Assembly: GCF_016741785.1 (NCBI RefSeq)
Contig: NZ_JAERRL010000003.1
Coordinates: 360,670-424,669, forward strand
Origin: Streptomyces sp. 7-21
GTDB taxonomy: Bacteria; Actinomycetota; Actinomycetes; Streptomycetales; Streptomycetaceae
Length of the DNA stretch: 64,000 nucleotides
Reading direction: 5' to 3'
This document shows positions 1 to 8,826 of this stretch, piece by piece (the first letter of the stretch is position 1; each line of letters starts with the position of its first letter). The position numbers were made by a program, and so were the translations under genes. A model generated the notes under the pieces. The model had not been told where the DNA came from. It saw only the letters and a program-made list of their open reading frames with translations, and did not search any database.

Positions 1-1540
1 TACCGACGCCGAGCAGCCTGACGCCCTCGGGGGTGATGGTGCCGACCGTGAGGCCCGAGGAGCGCTGCGTGCCGTAGACCCACAGGAACATCCCGAAGGT
101 GAAGATCACCACGATGTTGTTCAGGACGGGCGTCCACATCATCGGGCCGAAGCGGTCGCGGGCGTTGAGCACCTGGCCGAGGACGACGTGGATGCCCATG
201 AAGAAGATCGTGGGCAGGCAGTAGCGGGCGAAGGTCACCGCGACATCGTTCGCCTGCTCGTCCCCGGCGATCGCGGGCGACATCATCTTCACCAGCAGCG
301 GGGCCGCGAAGAACGCGACGATGACGAGGGCGCCGAGGACGGCCGTGACGAGGGTGAGGAGCCGGTTGGCGTACGCCTCGCCGCCGTCGTCGTCGTTCTT
401 CATCGCCCGCACGAGCTGGGGGACGAAGACCGAGTTCAGGCCGCCGCCGATGGTCAGCATATAGATCATGTTCGGCAGCGCCCAGGCGACGGTGTAGGTG
501 TCGCCGAGGACGGCGGCGCCCAGGGCGGCGACGATGACCAGCTGCCGGATAAAGCCGGTGGCGCGGGAGACCAGCGTGCCTGCGGCCATCACGGCGCTGG
601 ACTTGAGCAGGCTGGCGGCCTTGCCCGGGCGCCGTCCGGCGGCGGGCGCGGGCTGGGTGCGTGCCGCGGGCTCCTCGGGCTGCGGCGGTGGCTCCTGGTC
701 GCGCGGGGGGGCCGCGGGGTAGTCGGGCGGGGGCGTGGGATACGGCTGCTCGGGCGGGGTGTAGCGCCGGGGGCCGGTGTGCTGGTCGCGGAAGAGATAG
801 GCGAAGGCGTCGTCTGTCTCCTGCTGCTGGCCGTACTCGGCGCCGGGAGCGGCCTGCGGGTCCGGCGCGGCGGGGGGCGGGCCGGACCCGTCGTACCCGC
901 CGTAGGCGCCCTCGTCGTAGGGCTGCTGCGCCCACTGCTGCGGCTCGCCGTACGGGCCGGGGGCGGGCTGCGGCGGGTAGGGCTCCTGCGCGTACGGCTG
1001 CTGCGGGTTCCGCGGCTGCTGCGAAGACTGCTGGTAGTGCTGCTGGTGCGGGTTCCGCGGCGGGTGGGGTTCCTGGGGGTAGCCGGAGTCCGCGGGGTAC
1101 GGCTGGGTGTGCGGGTACCGCTGGCCGGAGACGTGCCGCGGGTCCTGCGGCGGGCGGTAGGGGCCCGGGGCCTGCTGCTGGTAGAGCTGCGGGTCCTGCG
1201 GCGGCTGCGGCGGCTGCGGCGGCTGCGGCGGCTGCTGGTAGTGCTGCCGGTGCTGGCCGTACCGCGGATCGTGGTGGTATGGCGGAGGCGCCGCCTGCTG
1301 CGGCGGCTGGGCCTCCTGGTCGTAGAACGAGTCCGCGGGCTGGTGACCGGCGTGCTGGTACGGGTCGTACGGCGGGTGCGGCTGCGCGTACGGGTGGTGA
1401 GGGGCCCCGGGCGCGGGGTAGGGCTCCCAGTAGTCATCCGGCTGCTCGGGCTGGCCTTGCTGCCCCGGCGGATCGGGGTGCCAGCCGTGATCGCCGCCAC
1501 CGGGCGCCTGGCCGCGTTCACGGTCATACGGCGCTTGCAT
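1..1540 (-). CDS. murJ: MurJ lipid II flippase, 3' end cut by window edge
   Basis: Integral membrane flippase of the MviN/MurJ (MOP) family, which moves lipid II across the membrane for peptidoglycan synthesis. Reading the minus strand from an ATG at 1540 gives about 305 residues of Pro/Gln/Tyr-rich, presumably disordered cytoplasmic sequence. The membrane domain follows, starting KAASLLKSSAVMAAGTLVSR, and then typical MurJ text such as GFIRQLVIVAALG and LPNMIYMLTIGGG. The frame is open to base 1, so the C-terminal membrane helices are missing here. The DUF6049 gene ends 50 bp upstream in the same orientation, the usual actinomycete arrangement. The membrane core fixes the family; the exact start is less certain because the N-terminal extension is low complexity. 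Confidence 0.9.
   Translation of the reverse strand, partial: MQAPYDRERGQAPGGGDHGWHPDPPGQQGQPEQPDDYWEPYPAPGAPHHPYAQPHPPYDPYQHAGHQPADSFYDQEAQPPQQAAPPPYHHDPRYGQHRQHYQQPPQPPQPPQPPQDPQLYQQQAPGPYRPPQDPRHVSGQRYPHTQPYPADSGYPQEPHPPRNPHQQHYQQSSQQPRNPQQPYAQEPYPPQPAPGPYGEPQQWAQQPYDEGAYGGYDGSGPPPAAPDPQAAPGAEYGQQQETDDAFAYLFRDQHTGPRRYTPPEQPYPTPPPDYPAAPPRDQEPPPQPEEPAARTQPAPAAGRRPGKAASLLKSSAVMAAGTLVSRATGFIRQLVIVAALGAAVLGDTYTVAWALPNMIYMLTIGGGLNSVFVPQLVRAMKNDDDGGEAYANRLLTLVTAVLGALVIVAFFAAPLLVKMMSPAIAGDEQANDVAVTFARYCLPTIFFMGIHVVLGQVLNARDRFGPMMWTPVLNNIVVIFTFGMFLWVYGTQRSSGLTVGTITPEGVRLLGVG
1201..1236. repeat. 9-bp tandem repeat inside murJ
   Basis: Four consecutive 9-bp units (GCGGCTGCG three times, then GCGGCTGCT). 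On the minus strand they encode a (QPP)n run in the disordered N-terminal extension of MurJ. In-frame gain or loss of units would change tail length without breaking the protein. Confidence 0.85.
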
Positions 1541-1590
1541 CGCTACCCCACTTCGAAATTCACGGGCCCTTCACCGGCCTGATGACTGCC

Positions 1591-3873
1591 TCAGTCGTCG
1601 AGGTCAAGCCTCTCACTACCAGCCGCGGGGCCGCTGCCCTGCGGACCGGTGTCGGAGCCGCTTTCCTCGCCGGAGACGGTCTCATCCGGCGCGGCCGTGG
1701 CGGCGCGCCGGGCGGCGCGCTTGCGCTGTGTGTACATCCGGATCCCCGCCAGGACGACGAGGAGCAGACCGCCGGCGATGACCATCAGCACCGCCGAGGT
1801 GATGGAGGTGACGTTCGCCTGGAACTGCATCGGGTCGCCGTAGCGCTTGCCGTCAGCGGTGTAGAGCTGGGCGACCAGGGTGGTGCGGCCGTTGGCCCGG
1901 GAGGTGGCGGAGAACTTCACGGACTGGCTGTGCCCGCCGTTGACCCTCACCTCCTGTTCGTCCCCGACCTCCAGGCCGAGGCTGCGGCTGGACTCCAGGC
2001 GCAGCTCCAGGTTGTGCACGTCCTGGACGAGGTTGTTCTGGACGGTGATGGGGATCGTCGCGCTGCGTCCCGACAGCGTGATCGGGGACTTCTGGATGAG
2101 GTGCACCTGCTCGGTGAGGGCGATGAGGTCTTCCTGGAGCTCCTCGCGGTACTCCTCGCCGGCCTCCTCGTCGCCGCGCCAGGAGGTGGACATCTCGCGG
2201 CGGATCGCGTTGCCGTAGGGCACGGTCACGCGGTCCTGGCGGGTGAGGATGACGGCGAAGTCGTCGAGCGTGCGCTGCGTCTCCCGCATCTGGTGAAAGG
2301 CGCTCGTCGGCAGCTCCTGGGAGCGGAGCCGCTCGGGGTAGGCGGAGGCCGGAGGCACCTGCTGGTTGGCGCGGGGGTCGGGTTCGGCCCGGGCGGCCTC
2401 CGAGAGGCCGGTGAACTCCACCCAGCCGGCGTCGTCGCTGAGGGCCTGGAGAGCCGCTGCCATGGCGCGGGCCTGCGCGGTGGTGGGCATGCGCTGCGGC
2501 GCCAGCACGATGCTGCGCTGGTTGGCGGGCTCCTGGAGCGTGATGGCCAGGGTCTGCGCCAGCAGCTGCTGCTGGGCCTGCAAAGCGGCCGCGGTCCTGG
2601 TCATGTCGCCCTCGAAGAGGGTGGACAGCCCGGCATCGGCGACGAGCGCGGAGATGCCGCCGCCGATGGGCCGCGCGGCGGTGAGCGTGGCGTTCTCGCC
2701 TGCGGCGGGGCGGAGGCTGTCGCTGCGGGCGATGATGTTGGTGGCTCCGGCCGAGGTGGCCACGGACACGATGCTTGGGTCGATGGCGCCCTCGACGGGC
2801 CAGGCGAAATCGGTGCTCGGCTCGACGCCGATGGTGGTCTCCACGGTGACGGCGGCCAGGTCCGTGGCGGTCCGCAGCTGCCCGAGGGAGCCCGGGACGT
2901 CCCGGCCCTGGTGGGCGAGGGAGGCGAGGTCCGGGTCGCCGAACGGGAGGGCGACAACCTCGTCGCCCTCCACGGCCTCCCGCAGGGCGCCGAGCCAGGC
3001 GCGGGCCTCGTCCTGTCCGTGCCCGGCCTCCAGGCCGTCGTCGGTGTAGACCTGGTAGTCCTCGGTCATGGCGTCGACCGAGGCGAGCAGATCGGGGTCG
3101 ATGACCCAGGTGACGGGCAGGTCAGCGCCCAAGGCCACCATCTCGTGGAGGCGTCCCCCAGGGGAGATCTCCTCCAGCAGCGCCTCGTCGCGGAACGCCG
3201 GGGTCTGCTCGACGTCCGAGCCGGTCTGGGCCGTCAGGTGGGGCGTGGAGATCAGCGGCCACAGGATGGTGAGCTGGGTGGTCTCGGTGCTGCCGGGGTC
3301 CGGCTGCCAGGGCAGGACGGTGCGCCCGGCGCCGAGGATCTGGTCCCCCCACTGCTCGGCCTCGGTCTGGCCGGTCAGCGTCACGCCGATCTGGTAGACG
3401 CCGTCCTCGCCGAGGGAGAGCTCGGAGACGGGCACCTGAAGCTCGAAGGTGGTGGACATGCCGGGACCGAGCCGCTCGATCTGCTGGCCGTGGCCGGTGA
3501 TCAGGCCCCCGTCGAGGGAGATGTCGAAGCCGGTGCGGGTCGCGGCGTCCTCGATGGCGTTCCGCGTGGTGAGCGGCACGCCGAGACGGGGATCGAGGGT
3601 GCTGTCGATGATCGGCGAGTCGCCCTCGTTGGTGATGGTGCCGCGGATGGTGAGGGTGTCGTCCGGGACGGCCGGGCTGACCTCCGTGATGGACACGGTG
3701 GCGGTGCGGTTGCCGGTGCCGGTCTCTTCGGCCGGGACGCGGGACGGAACATCGGCCGCGCTGGCCGGCACGGGGCTCAGGAGGGAGAGGGCCAGGCCGG
3801 CCGTCAGCGCGGATACCAGCCTCCGGCGCCGGACCGGACGGGCGCTCCCGATCGTCCCCGCCACGTCTGCCAC
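1591..3873 (-). CDS. DUF6049 family secreted, membrane-anchored protein
   Basis: 760-residue protein of unknown function. It starts at GTG with an Arg-rich n-region and a hydrophobic signal peptide (LVSALTAGLALSLLSPVPASA). A long extracellular region follows, with beta-sandwich-like segments near the start (residues about 50-180) and again near 600-680. A single C-terminal helix (SAVLMVIAGGLLLVVLAGI) is followed by a basic stop-transfer stretch and an acidic tail. This type I topology and its place between murJ and the divergent CCA enzyme gene match the DUF6049 family conserved in actinomycetes. Co-orientation with murJ suggests a cell-envelope role, but that is inference from context only. 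Confidence 0.82.
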   Translation of the reverse strand: MADVAGTIGSARPVRRRRLVSALTAGLALSLLSPVPASAADVPSRVPAEETGTGNRTATVSITEVSPAVPDDTLTIRGTITNEGDSPIIDSTLDPRLGVPLTTRNAIEDAATRTGFDISLDGGLITGHGQQIERLGPGMSTTFELQVPVSELSLGEDGVYQIGVTLTGQTEAEQWGDQILGAGRTVLPWQPDPGSTETTQLTILWPLISTPHLTAQTGSDVEQTPAFRDEALLEEISPGGRLHEMVALGADLPVTWVIDPDLLASVDAMTEDYQVYTDDGLEAGHGQDEARAWLGALREAVEGDEVVALPFGDPDLASLAHQGRDVPGSLGQLRTATDLAAVTVETTIGVEPSTDFAWPVEGAIDPSIVSVATSAGATNIIARSDSLRPAAGENATLTAARPIGGGISALVADAGLSTLFEGDMTRTAAALQAQQQLLAQTLAITLQEPANQRSIVLAPQRMPTTAQARAMAAALQALSDDAGWVEFTGLSEAARAEPDPRANQQVPPASAYPERLRSQELPTSAFHQMRETQRTLDDFAVILTRQDRVTVPYGNAIRREMSTSWRGDEEAGEEYREELQEDLIALTEQVHLIQKSPITLSGRSATIPITVQNNLVQDVHNLELRLESSRSLGLEVGDEQEVRVNGGHSQSVKFSATSRANGRTTLVAQLYTADGKRYGDPMQFQANVTSITSAVLMVIAGGLLLVVLAGIRMYTQRKRAARRAATAAPDETVSGEESGSDTGPQGSGPAAGSERLDLDD

Positions 3874-4011
3874 GCCACAAGCCCCGTTCCGTCATCCGCG
3901 GTCATCGGCCAACCAGCCGCCATGGTAACGAGGATGGGGGTGAGAGGGTGCCGCCCCCGGACCGACCGGGGGGAGGACCGCCGGGGCCGGCGCCACGTAC
4001 GCTGTGCTGTT

Positions 4012-5502
4012 GTGCCGAACGACAGGAACGAAACGCGCTCCCGTCCCGCCAGCGCCGACGCGGGGACGGCGCAGCGACGGGCCGTAGCGGAGCTGCTGAG
4101 GGTCTCCCCCGTCGCCGACGACCTGGCCTCGCGCTTCGCGGAGGCCGGGTTCTCGCTGGCTCTGGTCGGCGGGTCGGTGCGGGACGCGCTGCTGGGGCGG
4201 CTGGGCAACGACCTGGACTTCACCACGGACGCCCGGCCGCAGGACATCCTGCGGATCGTGCGGCCGTGGGCGGACGCGGTCTGGGAGGTCGGCATCGCCT
4301 TCGGCACCGTGGGCTGCCGCAAGCGGGGGCCGGACCCGGCGGGCGACCCGGCGGAGCGCGACTACCAGCTGGAGATCACGACCTACCGCTCTGAGATCTA
4401 CGACCGGACCTCGCGCAAGCCGGACGTCGCGTACGGCGACACGCTGGAGGGCGATCTGGAGCGGCGCGACTTCACCGTCAATGCGATGGCGGTGGCGCTC
4501 CCCCGCAAGGAGTTCGTCGACCCGTACGGCGGCCTGGAGGATCTGGCGCGCGGTGTGCTGCGGACGCCCGGCACGCCGGAGCGGTCGTTCTCGGACGACC
4601 CGCTGCGGATGATGCGGGCGGCGCGCTTCTGCTCGCAGCTCGGCTTCACCGTGGCCCCCGAGGTGCGCGCGGCCATGACGGAGATGGCCGACCGGATCAG
4701 CATCGTGTCGGCGGAGCGGGTCCGCGACGAGCTGAACAAGCTGCTGCTGGGCCGCCACCCCCGCCGGGGGCTCACGCTGCTTGTGGAGACGGGCCTGGCG
4801 GACCGGGTGCTGCCCGAGATCCCCGCGCTTCGGCTGGAGCGCGACGAACACCACCGGCACAAGGACGTCTACGAGCACACGCTGACCGTGCTGGAGCAGG
4901 CGATCGGGCTGGAGGACGAGGGGCCCGACCTCGTGCTGCGGCTCGCGGCGCTGCTGCACGACATCGGCAAGCCGAAGACACGCCGGTTCGAGAAGGACGG
5001 CCGGGTGTCGTTCCACCACCACGAGGTCGTCGGCGCGAAGATGGCGCGCCACCGGCTGAACAAGCTCAAGTACCCCAACGAGACGGTCAAGGACGTCTCG
5101 CGGCTGGTCGAGCTGCACCTGCGCTTTCACGGCTACGGCACGGGCGAGTGGACGGACTCGGCGGTGCGCCGGTACGTCCGGGACGCGGGGCCGCTGCTCC
5201 CCCGGCTCCACAAGCTGACGCGCTCCGACTGCACGACGCGGAACAAGCGGAAGGCCCTCGCGCTGTCGCGCGCCTATGACTCGCTCGAGGAGCGGATCGC
5301 GCGGCTGAAGGAGCAGGAGGAGCTGGACGCGATCCGGCCCGACCTCAACGGCAACGAGATCATGGAGATCCTTGGCATCCGGCCGGGGCCGCTCGTGGGC
5401 GAGGCGTACCGGCACATGCTGGAGCTGCGCCTGGAGCACGGGCCGATGGACCGGGAGGCGGCGGTGGCGGCACTGAAGGAGTGGTGGGCGTCGCGGAACT
5501 GA
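4012..5502 (+). CDS. cca: CCA tRNA nucleotidyltransferase
   Basis: Cytoplasmic enzyme that adds or repairs the 3' CCA of tRNAs (or the A-adding form). The 496-residue product has the class II polymerase-beta-type nucleotidyltransferase head: the LVGGSVRDALLGR motif, then the metal-binding DLDFTTDA. The NTase core carries the RRDFTVNAMA motif, and an HD domain (LLHDIGKPKTR) lies near residue 320. The frame stays open far upstream, but conservation begins at GTG 4012 (VPNDRNE), so that start is chosen. It is transcribed divergently from the DUF6049 gene across 138 bp, which must hold both promoters. A poly(A) polymerase assignment is less likely in this context. Confidence 0.93.
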   Translation: MPNDRNETRSRPASADAGTAQRRAVAELLRVSPVADDLASRFAEAGFSLALVGGSVRDALLGRLGNDLDFTTDARPQDILRIVRPWADAVWEVGIAFGTVGCRKRGPDPAGDPAERDYQLEITTYRSEIYDRTSRKPDVAYGDTLEGDLERRDFTVNAMAVALPRKEFVDPYGGLEDLARGVLRTPGTPERSFSDDPLRMMRAARFCSQLGFTVAPEVRAAMTEMADRISIVSAERVRDELNKLLLGRHPRRGLTLLVETGLADRVLPEIPALRLERDEHHRHKDVYEHTLTVLEQAIGLEDEGPDLVLRLAALLHDIGKPKTRRFEKDGRVSFHHHEVVGAKMARHRLNKLKYPNETVKDVSRLVELHLRFHGYGTGEWTDSAVRRYVRDAGPLLPRLHKLTRSDCTTRNKRKALALSRAYDSLEERIARLKEQEELDAIRPDLNGNEIMEILGIRPGPLVGEAYRHMLELRLEHGPMDREAAVAALKEWWASRN

Positions 5503-5517
5503 CGCCCGCGTGGGCGT

Positions 5518-6849
5518 CTAGAGGGCCGTTTCACGTGAAACCGGGACGCGCCGCCGCAACTGGTTCACGGCCGCCGCGGTGACGGCGTACAGCGCCGCGA
5601 CCGTCAGCAGCAGCGCGGGGGAGCGGCCGTCGCCGGGCAGTATGGCCGCGGCCAGGCCGGCGGCGGCCACAAACGCGATGTTGTACAGCATGTCGTAGAG
5701 CGAGAAGACGCGGCCGCGGTAGACGTCGTCGACGGACGACTGCACCACCGTGTCGGTCACGATCTTCGTCGCCTGCGAGACCAGGCCGAGGAGGAACGCC
5801 GCCACGAGCATGGGGGCCGGGCGGAACGGCAGGCCCAGGGCGGGCACGAGGACGGCGCCGAGGACGGAGCAGAGGGCGAACCAGCCGAGGCGGCCCGCCC
5901 GGGCCACGGCCCAGGGCGTGGCGACGGTGGCCGCGAAGAACCCGGCGCCCGAGAGGCCGACCGCCAGTCCGAGGAGGGCCACGCCGCCGTCGGCGCCGCC
6001 GTCGCTCCAGGCGTAGCGGGTGAGTATCAGGACCATGACCAGCAGCGCGCCGTAGCAGAAGCGGGTGACGCCGATCGACGCCAGGGTCCAGGCCGCCTGC
6101 GGACGGGCGGTCAGGTGGCGCAGCCCGGCGGCGAGGCCGCGCGCGGTGCTGGCGAGGGCGGCGGAGAGGCGGGGCGCCACGGCGGTGGGGTCCGGGCCGA
6201 GCTGTGTGCGGCGCAGGCGCAGGGCGGAGAGGCCGGCCAGCAGGTAGACCGCGGCGGCCAGCGCGAGGGCCAGCGCGTCCTGCACCCCCTGGCTGCGTGC
6301 CAGCAGCGGGGCGACGAATCCGGCGCCGCCGCCGACCGTGGCGGCGAGCGTCCCGGCTGTCGGGGACAGCGAGTTCGCCACGACCAGGCGCTCGGTGTCG
6401 ATGACCCGGGGCAGCGCGGCGGAGAGCCCGGCGAGGACGAAACGGTTGACGGCGGTGACCGACAGCGCGGAGAGGTAGAAGAGCCAGTCCGGCACGTCGC
6501 TGAGGACGAGGGCGCACGTGGTGGCGACGAGGCCGGTGCGGATCAGGTTGCCGCAGAGCAGCACCTGGCGCCGGCTCACGCGGTCGAGGAGCACGCCGGC
6601 GAACGGGCCGAGCAGGGAGTAGGGGAGCAGGAGAACGGCCATGGCGGCGGCGATGTCGCCCGGGGTGGTCTGCTGCTCCGGGGAGAAGACGACGTAGGTG
6701 GCCAGGCCGACCTGGAAGGCGCCGTCAGCGAACTGGGAGAGCAGGCGGACGGTCAGCAGCCGCCGGAAGCCCGGGAAGCGCAGCAGGGTCCGCAGGTCGG
6801 TGAGGACGGAGGTCCGTCCGCTCGCGTCAGGTTTCACGTGAAACGTCAC
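5518..6849 (-). CDS. MFS transporter
   Basis: 443-residue major facilitator protein with about 12 predicted membrane segments and an MFS-type loop (GVLLDRVSRRQVLL, near residue 90). A second pseudo-repeat loop lies around residue 310. Substrate unknown; the layout resembles drug or small-molecule exporters. Both ends are tied to parS: codons 3-7 (FHVKP) are encoded by the parS at 6831-6844, and the C-terminal VSRET by the parS at 5528-5541. The GTG start lies 23 bp inside the end of the upstream glycosyltransferase gene with no clear Shine-Dalgarno, so translational coupling is likely. Convergent with cca, 15 bp apart. Confidence 0.85.
   Translation of the reverse strand: MTFHVKPDASGRTSVLTDLRTLLRFPGFRRLLTVRLLSQFADGAFQVGLATYVVFSPEQQTTPGDIAAAMAVLLLPYSLLGPFAGVLLDRVSRRQVLLCGNLIRTGLVATTCALVLSDVPDWLFYLSALSVTAVNRFVLAGLSAALPRVIDTERLVVANSLSPTAGTLAATVGGGAGFVAPLLARSQGVQDALALALAAAVYLLAGLSALRLRRTQLGPDPTAVAPRLSAALASTARGLAAGLRHLTARPQAAWTLASIGVTRFCYGALLVMVLILTRYAWSDGGADGGVALLGLAVGLSGAGFFAATVATPWAVARAGRLGWFALCSVLGAVLVPALGLPFRPAPMLVAAFLLGLVSQATKIVTDTVVQSSVDDVYRGRVFSLYDMLYNIAFVAAAGLAAAILPGDGRSPALLLTVAALYAVTAAAVNQLRRRVPVSRETAL
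5528..5541. promoter_or_regulatory. parS centromere site (ParB binding)
   Basis: Perfect 14-bp palindrome GTTTCACGTGAAAC, identical to the known Streptomyces parS consensus bound by ParB for origin-region segregation. It lies at the extreme 3' end of the MFS gene, where it encodes VSRET. Confidence 0.93.
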
Positions 6850-8308
6850 CGGAGGAGGTGCCCCAGTGCACGGCGGTGGCAGCGGGGGCGGCGGGAACGG
6901 GGGCGGGGCGGCTCAGAGCGAAGGCGTCCGGTGCGCGGTCCAGGACGCCTCCGGCCGGGTCGTCGGAGCCGTCGCGCCGCACCGGATCGCGCTCGGGGCG
7001 CAGGACGTCGCGGACGACCTGGACGCCCAGGTAGGCCGTGCCCAGCAGGTGGACGAGAATGGCGAGATGGTAGCCGCCGGGGGGCAGGCCCTGGTGGCTG
7101 GTGGAGTAGGCGAGGTACATCCACACGCCGAGGAAGTACAGCACCTCGCATGCCTGCCAGATGAGCATGTCGCGCCAGCGGGGGCGGGCCAGGGCGGCGA
7201 GCGGGACCAGCCACAGCACGTACTGCGGCGAGTAGACCTTGTTGGTGAGGATGAAGAGCGCCACCACCAGGAAGGCGAGCTGGCCCAGCCGGGGCCGGCG
7301 CGGCGCGGCGAGCGCCAGGACCGCCAGGGCGGCGCAGCCGGCGGCCATGAGCAGGGTCGCGAGCAGATTGACCCGTTCGGGTGGCAGGTCGGCGTCGAAC
7401 CGGTGCACCAGGACGAGCCAGAAGGAGCCGAAGTCCACGGGCCGCTCCTGGCTGAAGGTGTAGAACTCCGACCAGCCGTCCCAGGCCCTGAGCATGAAGG
7501 GCAGGTTCACGGTGAGCCAGGCGCCCGCCGCTCCGGCCGCGGCGGTGGCGAAGGCCCGCCAGCGGCCCGCCCGCCAGCACAGGACGAGGAGCGGGCCGAG
7601 GAGGAGCAGCGGATAGAACTTCGCCGCCGTCGCCAGGCCCAGCAGGACGCCGGCGGCCAGCGGCCGGGAGCGGGACCACATCAGCAGCGCCGCGCAGGTG
7701 AGGGCTCCGGCGAGCAGGTCCCAGTTGATCGTGGCGGTCAGGGCGAGGGCCGGCGCGAGGGCGACGAGCAGGCCGTCCCAGGGGCGGTGCCGGTGGGTGC
7801 GGGCCACGCAGACCGCGACGACGACGGCGCAGACCAGCAGCATGCCGGAGTTGACGAGCCAGTAGATCTGCTCGGGCCGGGGATCGGTGGTGCCGCCGGG
7901 CGTCAGCCAGGCGGCCAGCTGCATGAACAGCCCGGTAAGGACGGGGTACTCGAGGTGGGCGAAGTGCTCGGTCGGCTCGGGGATCTGCTCGAAGTAGGGA
8001 ATCCGGTCGTCCGCGAAACCGCGGGCACCGTAGAGATGAGGGATGTCGGAGTAGCAGGCGTGGATGTACTGCTCCGAGGCGCCGAGGAACCAGCCGCCGT
8101 CGTAGCACGGCAGCTTCTGCGCCATGCCGAGGGCGAACATCCCGATGGTCACGAGGGCGACGACGCGCAACGGGTTCCACGGTCCGCCGCCCGGCCTCAC
8201 CCGCCGTCCTGCCGGTCCGCCGATCAGCTCGCTGCCCGCGGCGGCCACCTCGTCGTGGACGGTGGGGGCCACGTCGGGGCGCAGCGTCGGACGGAGCATG
8301 GGCACCAT
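6827..8308 (-). CDS. GT87-like membrane glycosyltransferase
   Basis: 493-residue polytopic membrane protein. After a short cytoplasmic N-terminus comes a helix (VVALVTIGMFALGM), then a large loop (PCYDGGWFLGASEQYIHACYSDIPHLY) and about ten further hydrophobic helices. The architecture and motifs fit the DUF2029/GT87 polyprenol-phosphate-dependent mannosyl- or arabinosyltransferase family, which modifies envelope glycoconjugates using a lipid-linked sugar donor. The acidic loop residues near 60-100 are where the catalytic Asp usually lies. The 3' end overlaps the MFS gene within parS, giving the C-terminus DVSRET. The exact donor and acceptor cannot be read from the sequence. Confidence 0.8.
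   Translation of the reverse strand: MVPMLRPTLRPDVAPTVHDEVAAAGSELIGGPAGRRVRPGGGPWNPLRVVALVTIGMFALGMAQKLPCYDGGWFLGASEQYIHACYSDIPHLYGARGFADDRIPYFEQIPEPTEHFAHLEYPVLTGLFMQLAAWLTPGGTTDPRPEQIYWLVNSGMLLVCAVVVAVCVARTHRHRPWDGLLVALAPALALTATINWDLLAGALTCAALLMWSRSRPLAAGVLLGLATAAKFYPLLLLGPLLVLCWRAGRWRAFATAAAGAAGAWLTVNLPFMLRAWDGWSEFYTFSQERPVDFGSFWLVLVHRFDADLPPERVNLLATLLMAAGCAALAVLALAAPRRPRLGQLAFLVVALFILTNKVYSPQYVLWLVPLAALARPRWRDMLIWQACEVLYFLGVWMYLAYSTSHQGLPPGGYHLAILVHLLGTAYLGVQVVRDVLRPERDPVRRDGSDDPAGGVLDRAPDAFALSRPAPVPAAPAATAVHWGTSSGDVSRET
6831..6844. promoter_or_regulatory. parS centromere site (ParB binding)
   Basis: Second perfect GTTTCACGTGAAAC. It sits inside the overlap of two co-oriented genes and is read in two frames: VSRET at the end of the glycosyltransferase and FHVKP at the start of the MFS protein. 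Confidence 0.93.
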
Positions 8309-8351
8309 CTTGCCTCACGGCGCCCGGGGCCCCGGGCCGCGTGTGGGCGGC

Positions 8352-8672
8352 TCAGGCGGTGGGGCCGCAGGCCGCGCGCCGGGAGGTCCGCGTGGACGAC
8401 CGGCTCGCGGCGGACTCGGCCATGCGCCCGGCGGCACGGGACGCCTTGACCTCGGGGCCGAGACAGACGGTCAGCAGCCCCACGGCGTGCGCCTTGGCCC
8501 CCAGAGCGACGCGCCCGTTGGCGCCGAGGTAGGTCATCAGCCACTGCACCCGGCGCTGCACGCTGCGGTGGCTCAGCCCGACGCGGTAGCCGACGCGGGC
8601 GTCGTCATAGCCACGCGCCAGGAGTTCGAGTATCCGCACGTCCAGGGCGTCTGGCTGCTCTTTCCTCGCCAT
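8352..8672 (-). CDS. Small LuxR/sigma-region-4-like HTH protein
   Basis: 106-residue protein. Residues about 8-55 (DALDVRILELLARGYDDARV, then VGLSHRSVQRRVQWLM) read as a LuxR-type tetrahelical HTH with the characteristic LLA-G-D/S-I/V spacing. No receiver or ligand domain is present, so it is a stand-alone DNA-binding protein. The C-terminal 35 residues are Ala/Arg/Ser-rich. A Shine-Dalgarno GGGAGAG precedes the ATG. It sits between the PBP gene, from which a terminator separates it, and the glycosyltransferase gene 43 bp downstream. Regulatory target unknown. Confidence 0.75.
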   Translation of the reverse strand: MARKEQPDALDVRILELLARGYDDARVGYRVGLSHRSVQRRVQWLMTYLGANGRVALGAKAHAVGLLTVCLGPEVKASRAAGRMAESAASRSSTRTSRRAACGPTA

Positions 8673-8740
8673 GGCTCTCCCACCTTCCCCGCTTGTGGGC
8701 GCTCGCTGGCACGCCCCCCCGGGCGTTTCACCCTAGGGGC

Positions 8741-8786
8741 AAGGGGCCGACCGCGCGAGTGGTCAAATCCGCGCGTTCGGCCCCTT
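8741..8786 (-). terminator. Rho-independent-like terminator of the PBP gene
   Basis: Inverted repeat with 10-bp perfect arms AAGGGGCCGA and TCGGCCCCTT around a 26-nt loop, lying 40 bp beyond the stop of the minus-strand PBP gene. The outer A/T pairs would leave a short U-containing end. Confidence 0.6.
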
Positions 8787-8826
8787 AAGCCCACATTCCC
8801 TGTGGCGTGATTACGTCACAGCTGTG

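Noticed and set aside
661..5502. A 1613-residue open frame on the plus strand
   Set aside because: Only its last 496 codons (from 4012) are real (cca). The rest is antisense to murJ and DUF6049 and is low-complexity high-GC read-through.
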